Positions 8,199 through 15,838 of a DNA stretch of 36,084 bases are shown here, piece by piece; position 1 is the stretch's first letter; the number at the start of each line of letters is the position of its first letter. The DNA is from Desulfofundulus thermosubterraneus DSM 16057. GTDB lineage: Bacteria; Bacillota; Desulfotomaculia; Desulfotomaculales; Desulfovirgulaceae. The notes beneath the pieces are model-generated. The model was given only the letters and a program-made list of their open reading frames with translations. It had not been told where the DNA came from and searched no databases. Where the stretch lies: assembly GCF_900142025.1 (NCBI RefSeq), contig NZ_FQZM01000039.1:1-36084 (forward strand). Direction: 5' to 3'. The position numbers and the translations under genes are program-made.

Positions 8199-8774
8199 TT
8201 ATCTTTTTCCCACAGGCTTCACTGTCTCAAATATTTCCCGGAGGGGAACTTCGATGCCCTGGATGGCTTTAAGGGGTAAAGTGTCCTGTGGGCCGAAAAT
8301 TTCAGGCTTCCCATAGGTACCGTCTTCCCCCAGGTAATAGCGCTCAACATACCCGCCCAGGGGATCGACAATGAGGTATTCCTTGACGCCAAAACGCTCG
8401 TACAGGGCCTTTTTTTCCCGTTTATCCCTGAGGGCGCTGTGGGTGGAGAGAACCTCGACGATTACCTCGGGCGGCCCCTGGATATTGGCCTCTGTAACCC
8501 TGGCCTGTTCGCATACCACCAGTACATCAGGCTGAACCACATCGTATTCCGAAAGCACGACGTCGGTAGGCGCGACAAACGGCTCGCAAGGTGTGCCGGA
8601 CAGAAGCCTCTCCAAACGGGCGTAAAAGCGCCCCACGATCTTCTGGTGAACAGTTGACGGGGAAGGGATCATATTGTAAGCCTGCCCGTCAATAAGTTCC
8701 CACCGTTCATCTCCGGGCCACTTTAAATAATCGGCGTAGGTATACCTCCGGCTTGCTTTTGTGGCAGAAGGCAT
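8199..8774 (-). CDS. Uma2-family putative restriction-endonuclease-like protein (copy 1)
   Basis: The 191-residue product has the Uma2 (DUF820) layout: N-terminal YTYADYLKWPGDERWELIDG, a middle VVQPDVLVV with the conserved Asp, PPEVIVEVLS with the catalytic-type Glu, then a Lys-rich helix and GVKEYLIVDP. The fold is PD-(D/E)XK nuclease-like; the biological role of Uma2 proteins is unknown. ATG 8774 follows GGGGGATGTG. It lies convergent with the che block and downstream of the fliT-like gene, but has its own promoter. Two further copies lie at 26997-28380. Confidence 0.85.
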   Translation of the reverse strand: MPSATKASRRYTYADYLKWPGDERWELIDGQAYNMIPSPSTVHQKIVGRFYARLERLLSGTPCEPFVAPTDVVLSEYDVVQPDVLVVCEQARVTEANIQGPPEVIVEVLSTHSALRDKREKKALYERFGVKEYLIVDPLGGYVERYYLGEDGTYGKPEIFGPQDTLPLKAIQGIEVPLREIFETVKPVGKR

Positions 8775-8808
8775 AATAACACATCCCCCATGTGGTTTCT
8801 GTTGCTAT

Positions 8809-8817
8809 AGTATATCA
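8809..8817 (-). promoter_or_regulatory. Extended -10 promoter for the Uma2 gene
   Basis: On the minus strand TGA-TATACT (8817-8809) forms an extended -10 element about 35 bp before the ATG. No good -35 is visible, which is common for extended -10 promoters. Confidence 0.4.
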
Positions 8818-8834
8818 CACCCTTTTTTCCTTTT

Positions 8835-9239
8835 TTACCCCCGCCGGTCTACAAAATAACCTCCGGCGGCGCCGTTTTTCTTCATGTAGGCCCTGGCCTG
8901 CCCGGCCCTGCGGAGGTCCATCAACGCGCCGGCCAGGCGCTCCCGCACCTTTGCGGCCAGCCGGAGGTTCTGCCGGTGGAACTCGTCGATCTGAAGGAGC
9001 AGGGCGGAGATTTCCGGCCCGCCCGCGCCGGAGCCCCCCGCCCTGTCCAGCTCATCAATCACTGCTCTTATCTCTTCAATGGCGGCAAGGTGTCGGGAAA
9101 CAGCACCCAGTGATTCCTCCGTCGCCGGCCCATCCTGGAGCGCACACAGGCGCTCGAGCACGGCCTTTAAGGCCAGCACTTCACCGCGCATTTCCTGCAG
9201 GAGCCTGAGTTTTTTTTCGTCTTGATTTTGTGGGGGCAT
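8835..9239 (-). CDS. FliT/FlgN-like flagellar export chaperone (tentative)
   Basis: The 134-residue product is almost entirely alpha-helical. Its C-terminal segment (IDEFHRQNLRLAAKVRERLAG shortened here to its key QNLRL core, then a run ending QARAYMKK) has the pattern of FliT proteins: an asparagine-containing helix followed by a basic helix ending in Ala-Tyr. In Firmicutes a fliT-like gene often follows fliS, as here on the minus strand after fliD and fliS. ATG 9239 was chosen because AAGGATG lies 9 nt upstream; the frame stays open 23 codons further, into the repeat element. Identification rests on position and general pattern. Confidence 0.5.
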   Translation of the reverse strand: MPPQNQDEKKLRLLQEMRGEVLALKAVLERLCALQDGPATEESLGAVSRHLAAIEEIRAVIDELDRAGGSGAGGPEISALLLQIDEFHRQNLRLAAKVRERLAGALMDLRRAGQARAYMKKNGAAGGYFVDRRG

Positions 9240-9308
9240 TGTGGAATCATCCTTTTGGACTTCTGCCTGCTCAAGTCGCTTGTCCAGTAAAACCGCTACC
9301 ATCGGCAC

Positions 9309-9653
9309 GGTGCCGCGTTGTCCAAAGCGAACGACTTGCGGAGCGCTGGTAACAGCACCCGCCCAGCACTCACCGAAAATAACAACCTTAAAATGCTCTA
9401 GACTGATAATCTTGACGTAGCAGGCTTAACAAGAACATCATTGCCAGTGAGTGCTGGGGAGGGTAGCCGGACTGCGGCGCGAAACCAGCGGCACCGAAAT
9501 GTAGCTTTAGAAAAGGTAACTTACTGAAACGGCAAAAAGATGACAGTAAGGTGCAACTGCCATGCCGCACTTGCAGCGCCGCTAGTCTGGTCCGAAGCGA
9601 GCCGCGGTGCTGTCAGCGCGGAGCACTGGAGTGAGCGTGGACAACGCGGCACC
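9309..9653. repeat. 345-bp non-coding element bounded by 16-bp inverted repeats
   Basis: GGTGCCGCGTTGTCCA (9309-9324) is matched perfectly by its reverse complement at 9638-9653. Inside lies a second inverted pair: CCCAGCACTCAC (9362-9373) and GTGAGTGCTGGG (9447-9458). ACAGCACC (9352-9359) is likewise inverted at 9606-9613. The same words GCCCAGCACTCAC and ACAGCACC recur at 10291-10303 and 10325-10332, between fliS and fliD. No convincing gene lies inside; a 60-codon minus-strand frame has no recognisable content. It may be a MITE-like mobile element or a structured RNA. No target duplication is obvious. Confidence 0.6.
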
Positions 9654-9675
9654 ATAGCGGGGTCACTGAACATTT

Positions 9676-9698
9676 ACCCCTGAATTACACTCAGGGGT
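9676..9698 (-). terminator. Hairpin after fliS
   Basis: ACCCCTGA (9676-9683) pairs with TCAGGGGT (9691-9698) across 7 nt. It lies 10 bp past the fliS stop on the minus strand. The T-tract on that side is poor (TAAATG), so termination efficiency is uncertain. Confidence 0.45.
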
Positions 9699-9708
9699 TT
9701 ATACACAA

Positions 9709-10104
9709 TCAACCTCCCGCCGCCTGTTGCCCTTTCAATTTAAGGGCCTGTTCCCAGGTATCGGCCAGCTCTTCCAGCAGCCCGGCCACTTCGTCCAGGA
9801 CGGCTGCCTCCTTTTTCACGTTGGCCTCCACCAGGCGCCGGTACATGTAATCGTAGAGGGCGAAAAGGTTTTTGCCGATTTCCATCTCCCGGTTGACGGT
9901 TTCCAGGAGGTACACGATGATGTCTTGGGCGCGCAAGCATGCCCGATGCGCGCCGGGGATGTCCCGGGCGGCCAGGCAGTCCCTGGCCTGGTGGATAAAT
10001 TTGACCGCGCCGGTGTAAAGCATGAGCGTCAGCCGCCCCGGGTCGGCGGTGAGCACGGCGTTCTCCAGGTACTGCCGGTAGGGATTGGGGGCTACCTGCA
10101 TCAT
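9709..10104 (-). CDS. fliS: Flagellin export chaperone FliS
   Basis: FliS binds the C-terminus of flagellin in the cytosol and prevents premature polymerisation; in Firmicutes it also binds FliW. The 131-residue helical protein has NPYRQYLENAVLTADPGRL near the N-terminus, LMLYTGAVKFIHQAR, a helix with IVYLLETVNREMEIG, and LYDYMYRRLVEANVKK, all standard FliS blocks. Two adjacent ATGs open the gene behind GAGGTGAG. It lies downstream of fliD on the same strand, separated by 282 bp that contain short repeats shared with the 9309-9653 element. Confidence 0.95.
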   Translation of the reverse strand: MMQVAPNPYRQYLENAVLTADPGRLTLMLYTGAVKFIHQARDCLAARDIPGAHRACLRAQDIIVYLLETVNREMEIGKNLFALYDYMYRRLVEANVKKEAAVLDEVAGLLEELADTWEQALKLKGQQAAGG

Positions 10105-10290
10105 TAAAACTCACCTCTTCGGGATATGCGCTTCCTTTTGCCGGATTTCAACCGTTCCGGCTTTCGCGCCAGTGTTTTCACCTGATCGACCGCACCGGGG
10201 AAGCTCTTCGCCGGCGGCACCCGCGGTGCGTTTTTATCCGTTTTTCGCGGCTTTTCCTACGTAAGTATTCAGCAAACCCGGTTGGATGCG

Positions 10291-10332
10291 GCCCAGCACT
10301 CACTAAAACAGGAGTCCGCTCCTAACAGCACC
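10291..10332. repeat. Short repeats shared with the 9309-9653 element
   Basis: GCCCAGCACTCAC (10291-10303) is identical to 9361-9373, and ACAGCACC (10325-10332) to 9352-9359. Between them GGAG and CTCC (10311-10322) can pair. The remaining part of the fliS-fliD gap (10105-10386) holds no gene I can support. Confidence 0.5.
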
Positions 10333-10386
10333 GCATTCCTGTCGTTATAGTTTGCTTAAATACCTGTGCCCTGCGGGAGGCGGCCT

Positions 10387-11967
10387 TTAACGGCCCTGGC
10401 CCATGCCGAGCTGCTGGGCCAGCCAGGCACTCTGGGCGTTCATCTGCTGGATGGCCTGCTCCATGGCGGTAAACTGCCGCCAGTAGCGGTCCTCCATTTG
10501 CTGCAGGCGCTCCTCCAGGGTGCTGATGCGTTCGTTCATGGCGGCTATCTGTCTGCCGATGGCGCTGTTGTCCGCGGTGCTGTAGGAACTGCTGGTGCCG
10601 GCCCGGGCGGAAATCAGGGCCATGGCGCTGTTTACGTCGTCGTAAAGCCGCATGGCGATGCCCTTTTCCGCATAGTTCTCCGAGCTCCGGGTAAATAAGT
10701 TCATCACCCCGTCCGGGTCTTTCTGCAGGGCCTCTTTCAGCTTGGCTTCGTCAATGTAGAGCTTCCCCCTTTCCTCGTAGGAAAGGGTGGTAATACCAAC
10801 ATCGGCCAGCGTGTCGTACCTGGCAGCCAGCCCCGGCACAATAGCGGACATTGTAGCGCGTATCCTGGAAACTACGCTCTCCAGGAGGCTGTCGCCGCGT
10901 AGGAGGCCGCTCCTGGCCTTCTCCTCCCACTTTTTTTCCTGCTCGTCGGAAAGCTGTTCCCGCTGTTCGTCGGTAAGCGGCAGGTAGTCCCGGTAGCGGG
11001 GCTCCGTGAGCTTGCCGTTGATTTTGTCTATGATCTCGTTGTAGGCGGAAACGAAATCCTTGATGGCGTTGAATACGGCATCGGTGTCGTTGAAGACGGT
11101 GATGGTGGCGGAAGCCCCCCCGCCCTGTTTCAGGGTGAGGGTGATGCCGTTTATGGTAATCGTATTGGTAGCGCTCTTTAAGCCCGTAGCGTCGCCGAAG
11201 TCAAACTCGGCGTCCTGGCCGGTGTAGGCCGTTCCGTCCCCTTTGAGCAAAAGCTTTAAAGTGTTGTTTCCGCTCTCCAGGGCGGGATCCCCCACCCCTC
11301 CGTTGGCATCCTTGTCACCGGAGAGGAAATAGTGCACGTCGTTGGTCACCTTTATTTTCGCCGCTGTGCCCGTGGAGGTGGTGGTCAGGAAAAACCGGTT
11401 TAAAGTGGCGTCATAGCTGGCTGTTATCCCCAGGTTGGCGGCGTTGATTTCCGCTGCCACAGTGTAAATGTTGGCCGTGTTGGTATTAAATGAAAAGTCT
11501 TTTTTGCCGTTGGCCCCTTCTAAGGTAAAGGTGAGGTTATCATACGAAAGGTTGAATTGAGCCTTTAGGGTTTTGGTTAATCCCCCTTCGGTCTCCTCCG
11601 GCAAGGCGGCCTGGCTTCCCTTGGACACCCCGGTAGCCAGCTGTTTCACCGTCAAGGTGTACATCCCCGGCACGGCATTGGAGTTAGCCGAGGCACTGAC
11701 AGCGGCCTCGTTGGACGAAGAAGCCTTCCTGGCCTGGTAGGTGGCCTGCAGCTTCATGTTGAAGACCTTGTCCCGGAAGGCGCGCAGGCTGTCGTAGATG
11801 GCCCGGTAGTCCTCCTGCTGCCAGAGGAGTATCTGCTTGTCCTGATTCAGCCGGTCCAGGGGTATCCTCTGTGCCTTCATCAGTTCCTTGATAATGGAAT
11901 CGGTGTCTATGCCCGAAGCCAGCCCGCCGATGCGCAGGCTGGAAGTGGTGGATAGGATGGAAGTCAT
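10387..11967 (-). CDS. fliD: Flagellar filament cap protein FliD
   Basis: FliD caps the growing filament and guides flagellin assembly. The 526-residue product has the FliD N-terminal block RIGGLASGIDTDSIIKELM and PLDRLNQDKQ, a variable middle, and a C-terminal coiled coil (about residue 480 onward) ending GRQIAAMNERISTLEERL and a Gln/Met-rich tail. ATG 11967 follows AAGGTG at about 6 nt; a GTG three codons upstream overlaps that binding site. A strong sigma-28 promoter lies 37 bp further upstream. Confidence 0.95.
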   Translation of the reverse strand: MTSILSTTSSLRIGGLASGIDTDSIIKELMKAQRIPLDRLNQDKQILLWQQEDYRAIYDSLRAFRDKVFNMKLQATYQARKASSSNEAAVSASANSNAVPGMYTLTVKQLATGVSKGSQAALPEETEGGLTKTLKAQFNLSYDNLTFTLEGANGKKDFSFNTNTANIYTVAAEINAANLGITASYDATLNRFFLTTTSTGTAAKIKVTNDVHYFLSGDKDANGGVGDPALESGNNTLKLLLKGDGTAYTGQDAEFDFGDATGLKSATNTITINGITLTLKQGGGASATITVFNDTDAVFNAIKDFVSAYNEIIDKINGKLTEPRYRDYLPLTDEQREQLSDEQEKKWEEKARSGLLRGDSLLESVVSRIRATMSAIVPGLAARYDTLADVGITTLSYEERGKLYIDEAKLKEALQKDPDGVMNLFTRSSENYAEKGIAMRLYDDVNSAMALISARAGTSSSYSTADNSAIGRQIAAMNERISTLEERLQQMEDRYWRQFTAMEQAIQQMNAQSAWLAQQLGMGQGR

Positions 11968-12003
11968 CCCGATCACCTTCTAACGTAAGTTTCTACTATA
12001 AAA

Positions 12004-12030
12004 ATATCGGAACCCGGGGCGAAAACTTGA
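12004..12030 (-). promoter_or_regulatory. Sigma-28 promoter of fliD
   Basis: On the minus strand TCAA (12030-12027), 15 nt, then TCCGATAT (12011-12004). This is the best match in the window to TAAA-N15-GCCGATAA and differs from the Bacillus hag-type -10 GCCGATAT by one base. It should drive fliD, fliS and probably the FliT-like gene. Confidence 0.75.
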
Positions 12031-12082
12031 TAAGACTTGAGACGCTGCTGGCTTCCAAAATAAAATTTCGGCTCCGAAAGGC

Positions 12083-12110
12083 TTGATCTTTTAGGGGCAA
12101 TGTATATAAT
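12083..12110 (+). promoter_or_regulatory. Sigma-A promoter of the vapBC unit
   Basis: TTGATC (12083-12088), 16-bp spacer, TATAAT (12105-12110). The start point would be near 12117, upstream of the TTG start at 12145 and downstream of an in-frame ATG at 12100, which argues against that ATG as the start. Confidence 0.6.
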
Positions 12111-12144
12111 GATGTACATGATAAGTTTTTTGAGGTGTTTCGAA

Positions 12145-12393
12145 TTGATCCGGAAGCAGGTATATATCAAGCCCCACCACGACGCCTTGCTGAAGAAAAG
12201 GGCCTGCGAACTGGGCGTAACAGAAGCGGAATTAATCCGGCGCGCCATCGAAGCCCACCTCGCCACTGGCCCGTTAATCCGGAAAGATATCTCGGCCTGG
12301 GAGCGAGAAAAAGAGTTCATTTTAAGCCGGGTAAAAAAAGGGGACCAGGAAAAGGGCCGGCAATGGCGGCGGGAGGAGCTTTATGAGCGCTAA
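12145..12393 (+). CDS. Antitoxin of a VapBC-type system (RHH-like)
   Basis: The 82-residue protein starts at TTG 12145 behind GAGGTG (12132-12137, 7-nt spacing). Near the N-terminus it has a beta strand (KQVYIKP) and then two helices with ALLKKRACELGVTEAELIRR, the layout of ribbon-helix-helix DNA-binding antitoxins. The C-terminal half is highly charged and would be the toxin-neutralising part. It overlaps the toxin gene by 11 bp, as expected for a cotranslated pair. Such antitoxins repress their own promoter; a short near-palindrome around TGTACA-like sequence at 12113-12118 could be part of an operator, but this is speculative. Confidence 0.75.
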   Translation: MIRKQVYIKPHHDALLKKRACELGVTEAELIRRAIEAHLATGPLIRKDISAWEREKEFILSRVKKGDQEKGRQWRREELYER

Positions 12394-12832
12394 AGTGCTG
12401 GTGGATACCAACATCCTGGTTTACGCCTACGATTCGGCAAATCCCCGTAAGCAGCAAATATCCCTCGAAATCCTGGACCGGCTTGCTTTCTCCCGCACCG
12501 GAGCACTGACAGTTCAGGTTCTGGCGGAGTTTGTCGTGGCGGTTACCCGGAAGATTGCCGAACCCCTCGATTTTGACGCTGTCCAGAAGAGCGTCGAGCA
12601 TTACCTGCGCTCGTGGATCGTTTTTGACCTTACCGGAATGATTGTACTGGAGGCAGTTCGCGGCGTTCGTGAACACAAGTTTTCATACTGGGACGCCCAG
12701 ATCTGGGCTGCGGCCAGGCTGAACCAGTTATCTCTGGTGCTCAGTGAAGACTTCTCGTCCGGCACCACAATAGAGGGTGTTACTTTTGTGAATCCTTTTG
12801 TGCCCGGGTGGCAGGTAAATGAATTACCCTGA
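12383..12832 (+). CDS. vapC: PIN-domain ribonuclease toxin, VapC family
   Basis: VapC toxins are Mg-dependent RNases that cut tRNA or rRNA. The 149-residue PIN domain carries all four expected acidic residues: D8 in VLVDTNILVYAYD, E49 in QVLAEF, D104 in SYWDAQIWAAA and D123 in SEDFSSG. The catalytic set is intact, so the toxin is probably active. ATG 12383 lies inside the antitoxin's last codons. A terminator follows directly. Confidence 0.88.
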   Translation: MSAKVLVDTNILVYAYDSANPRKQQISLEILDRLAFSRTGALTVQVLAEFVVAVTRKIAEPLDFDAVQKSVEHYLRSWIVFDLTGMIVLEAVRGVREHKFSYWDAQIWAAARLNQLSLVLSEDFSSGTTIEGVTFVNPFVPGWQVNELP

Positions 12833-12834
12833 CC

Positions 12835-12856
12835 CCTGCCGTACAGGCAGGTTTTT
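12835..12856 (+). terminator. Intrinsic terminator of vapBC
   Basis: CCTGCC (12835-12840) pairs with GGCAGG (12846-12851) across GTACA, followed by five T. It starts 2 bp after the toxin stop and ends about 20 bp before the fliW start codon. Confidence 0.75.
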
Positions 12857-12876
12857 GTGTGAATGGAGGAATTGCA

Positions 12877-13491
12877 TTGTCTTATGATCGGGGCAAAACC
12901 ATCACCTTCCCCGCCGGGCTGCCGGGCCTGCCCGCAGAAATGACCGCATTCGAACTGGTGGCCGTGGCGGAAGAATCGCCTTTTTTCTTCTTGCAGTCCC
13001 TGCAGGACGAAAACATTGGCTTCATCCTGGTGAACCCTTTCGCCTTTTTCCCGAACTACGAGTTCGACCTGCGCGAGGAGGATGCCCGGGCCCTGGGCAT
13101 AAAGGTCCCGGAAGAGGCGGCGGTCTTCTGCATCGTCAACGCCAGCCGGGGCCTGGCTCACGCCACCGTCAACCTCCTTGCCCCGGTGGTGGTGAACGCG
13201 GCCACCGGCACGGCCCGCCAGGTGGTGCTGGTAGACGAGCGCTACTCCATCAGGCATCCGCTGTTCGGGCCCCGGCCGGAAAACCGGGACCCGGCCGGAC
13301 CCAAAACCAAACCAACCGGCGAACCTTGTCCGCCGGCTAATTCCCGTTCCCAGTCCCAGCCGTGCTCTCCAAAACGCCCCCAACTTCAGCAGGATTCCCC
13401 GCCCCGGCACCTTTCCGAAACCGGGTCCGGTTCCCCGTCGGGCGATGCCGGGACGGGCGAAGGGGCGGAACCCGCCGGGGAGGGGAAATAA
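12877..13491 (+). CDS. fliW: Flagellar assembly factor FliW with a disordered C-terminal tail
   Basis: FliW binds CsrA allosterically and flagellin, coupling flagellin secretion to its translation. Residues 1-135 form the FliW domain: ITFPAGLPGLP, SPFFFLQSLQDENIGFILVN, then FCIVNASRGLAHATVNLLAP and a C-terminal VLVDERYSIRHPLF. Then comes a tail of about 70 residues, rich in Pro, Ser, Gly and Gln, not seen in the usual 130-155-residue FliW. TTG 12877 was chosen because GGAGGA (12865-12870) lies 6 nt upstream; GTG 12859 is an in-frame alternative without a good binding site. csrA begins with the next base after the stop. Confidence 0.92.
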   Translation: MSYDRGKTITFPAGLPGLPAEMTAFELVAVAEESPFFFLQSLQDENIGFILVNPFAFFPNYEFDLREEDARALGIKVPEEAAVFCIVNASRGLAHATVNLLAPVVVNAATGTARQVVLVDERYSIRHPLFGPRPENRDPAGPKTKPTGEPCPPANSRSQSQPCSPKRPQLQQDSPPRHLSETGSGSPSGDAGTGEGAEPAGEGK

Positions 13492-13740
13492 ATGCTTGTC
13501 CTCACCAGAAAAAAAGGCCAGTCCCTGGTCATCGACCGGGACATCCGCGTCGTGGTGGTGGAGGTCATCGGCGACTTCGTGCGCCTGGGCATCGAGGCGC
13601 CGCCGGAAGTGGCCGTCTTCCGGGAAGAAATCTACAGGGACGTACAGGAGGAAAACCGCACCGCCCTGGTTACAAGGGAGCTGGCTGCAAGGCTGAGAGC
13701 GCAGGTCGAAAACAAAAACGAAAAAGCCGCCCGTAAGTAA
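13492..13740 (+). CDS. csrA: Carbon storage regulator / translational repressor CsrA
   Basis: CsrA binds GGA motifs in RNA hairpin loops as a dimer and blocks ribosome binding. The 82-residue product opens with MLVLTRKKGQSLVI, continues with VVVVEVIGDFVRLGIEAP, and has VAVFREEIYRDVQEEN with the conserved Arg of the RNA-binding face. The C-terminal 20 residues are a helical extension like that in Bacillus CsrA, where FliW docks. It is directly adjacent to fliW, the standard Firmicutes arrangement. Confidence 0.96.
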   Translation: MLVLTRKKGQSLVIDRDIRVVVVEVIGDFVRLGIEAPPEVAVFREEIYRDVQEENRTALVTRELAARLRAQVENKNEKAARK

Positions 13741-13764
13741 CGCCTGCTACGCAACCGGCGGCTT
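13724..13764 (+). terminator. Hairpin at the csrA 3' end
   Basis: AAGCCGCC (13724-13731), within the last csrA codons, pairs with GGCGGCTT (13757-13764), followed by ATTTAG. The loop is long (25 nt), so this is a moderate candidate. Confidence 0.4.
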
Positions 13765-14015
13765 ATTTAGTATGAGCCGGAAGACCGGCACCCCAGCCGC
13801 CTGAACTACCTTTGATAAATACGCCGGAGACTACGCCCGGTAAAAGAGGATCGCCGTTTATTACTTCTGTGATTTTTAAGTGGCTCGTTTTTGGGTCGGG
13901 TGGTTTTTAGTGGCCGGCCCGTACGCCCATATTCCGCGGAAGCGACGAACACCGGGCAATCTGCTGATTTCTGAGCGAAAAAGTTGAAAGGAGCGAACAG
14001 CAATCAAAAAGGACA

Positions 14016-15788
14016 ATGGACAATAAAAGCCATAGAAAGAATAAACTGGATAAATCAAGAATCCCGAACCTGCCCCTTCCCGGTGAAGAAGAGATCCGCG
14101 AACTCGCCGGCGAGGCCAGCTTTCAAAGGGGCTGGCAGTATTTCCGCAATGGGGCCGTCCTGGACCCCGCTGTCTACGGTTGGGAACTGCGGGCGCGGTG
14201 TGCGGGTTCCCGGTACGAGCCCTACAACGTCCGGGTTGTCTTTGGAGAAGGAGGGATCGCGGCAGCCTCCTGTACCTGCCCCCGGGGAGGGTTCTGCAAG
14301 CACATCGTCGCCCTTTTGCTGACCTGCCTCCACCAGCCGGATTCCATAAGGTCTTACCCTCCTTTGAAAGAAATACTGGCCGACCTTTCCAAAGAGCAAC
14401 TTGTGACCCTGGTGGAAAGCCTGGTGGACAGGGAGCCCGCGCTTCTTTCCGCCATACAAGCAGCAGCCGCCCTGGTACCGGGAAAGCGCATAGACGAGGG
14501 GATTGTTAACAGAGAAGCCCGGCGGGCGGTGGCTTCCGAAGATCCGGACATGGCGGCCGTGACCCTGCGGGGAATGCTCAAAGATGCCGGGCGCCTGTCC
14601 GGAGTAGGCGAGTGGGAAGAAGCGGGGGCAGTTTACCAGGCCGTGCTGGATGCTCTGACGGAAGGCTACGATGACCTGCTCCTCCAGATGGACGAGGAAG
14701 GGGAACTGGCCGCCGTTGCCGGCGAGGCTGTGAAGGGGCTCCGGAGTTGCCTTTCGGCGGGGCAACCCGCCCCCGCCGTGCGCCGGTCCTGGCTGGCTTC
14801 CCTCCTAGAAGCGGTCCTGCGGGAAATCGATCTGGGTGGCATCGGTTTTGCCGGTCCTGCCGAAAAAGTCCTCCTGGAGCACGCTACGGAAGAAGAATGG
14901 GCCTTTTTGGAAGAACGGGTGCGCACCGCCCTGGAAGAAAGCGGTGACGGAAGCTGGCGGCAGGAGAAGCTAGTTGGTCTACTGGTCAACTGGCGGGAAG
15001 TACACGGGCGGCAGGAGGAGGCAGCGGCCCTGGTCAGGGAACTTGGTACCCCCGAGCAAAAGGTGTTTCTTTTGATCGCCGAAGGGAAAGTGGAGCAGGC
15101 CGTGGAACTGGCGAAAAAGGAGCTTGGCCACCTGCCCGGGGTAATGATCAGGGTGGCGGACGAGCTGATTTCGGCGGGGGCCGGGCCGCAGGCGGCCGCC
15201 CTTCTGGAGAGCCAGGTGCGGGGTGACAATCCCCACTGGGGCTACCTGGAGTGGCTGGCCGCGTACCACCAGAAACACGGGGACCCGGTGGTGTCCCTGG
15301 CCTGCCGGCGCAAGCTGTTTTTTGCGCAGCCCACCGTAAAAGGGTACGTGAAACTACGGAAAGCGGCCGTTTCCCTGGGAGTCTGGGAAGCGGCCCGGCA
15401 AGAGGTGCTTTCAACTCTGGAAAAGGACGGCCGCTTCGGCGTGCTGGTGGACATAGCGCTAGAAGAAAAGGACGTGGCCAGGGCTCTGGAGCTGCTCCCC
15501 CGGGTGGAGGTATGGAACCGGCAGAACTATCTTTTAAAGGTAGCCGGGGCGGCAAAAGACAACCACCCGGAGGAGGCCCTGAAGCTGTACAGGGACTTGG
15601 CGGAGGAAGCCATCGGCCGGCGCAAGCGCACTTCTTACCAGGAAGCGGCCGGCTACCTGAAAAAGGTCCGCGCCCTCCACGAAAGGCTGGGCACGGGGGA
15701 AGCCTGGAACCGGTACATCACCGGACTGCGCAGTAAGTACGCCCGCTACCCCGCTCTTTTGGAAGAGCTGGCCGCCAGGGGGTTGTAA
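14016..15788 (+). CDS. SWIM zinc-finger protein
   Basis: The 590-residue protein has a SWIM zinc-binding motif near its N-terminus: C86-T-C88, five residues, C94-K-H96 (within AASCTCPRGGFCKHIVALLL). The rest is helical with repeated segments such as ALELLPRVEVWNRQNYLLK, resembling TPR-type repeats. SWIM proteins bind nucleic acid or other proteins; bacterial versions are often encoded beside SNF2 helicases, but none is seen here. ATG 14016 has only a cramped AAGGA before it, so the start is uncertain. The 275 bp upstream hold no gene I can support. Confidence 0.8.
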   Translation: MDNKSHRKNKLDKSRIPNLPLPGEEEIRELAGEASFQRGWQYFRNGAVLDPAVYGWELRARCAGSRYEPYNVRVVFGEGGIAAASCTCPRGGFCKHIVALLLTCLHQPDSIRSYPPLKEILADLSKEQLVTLVESLVDREPALLSAIQAAAALVPGKRIDEGIVNREARRAVASEDPDMAAVTLRGMLKDAGRLSGVGEWEEAGAVYQAVLDALTEGYDDLLLQMDEEGELAAVAGEAVKGLRSCLSAGQPAPAVRRSWLASLLEAVLREIDLGGIGFAGPAEKVLLEHATEEEWAFLEERVRTALEESGDGSWRQEKLVGLLVNWREVHGRQEEAAALVRELGTPEQKVFLLIAEGKVEQAVELAKKELGHLPGVMIRVADELISAGAGPQAAALLESQVRGDNPHWGYLEWLAAYHQKHGDPVVSLACRRKLFFAQPTVKGYVKLRKAAVSLGVWEAARQEVLSTLEKDGRFGVLVDIALEEKDVARALELLPRVEVWNRQNYLLKVAGAAKDNHPEEALKLYRDLAEEAIGRRKRTSYQEAAGYLKKVRALHERLGTGEAWNRYITGLRSKYARYPALLEELAARGL

Positions 15789-15838
15789 TTGGTAGCCGGC
15801 AGAAGGCAACGTTTTATACGTGGAGAAGACTACCCGGA

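Noticed and set aside
9388-9570. 60-codon minus-strand frame inside the inverted-repeat element
   Set aside because: No ribosome binding site or family, and it runs through inverted repeats.
12601-13410. 269-codon minus-strand frame opposite fliW and vapC
   Set aside because: It crosses two well-supported genes and a terminator and has no recognisable content.
13806-14003. 65-codon minus-strand frame between csrA and the SWIM gene
   Set aside because: No family and no ribosome binding site. The text around 13870-13920 looks a little like non-coding parts of IS elements, but I cannot support a named element.
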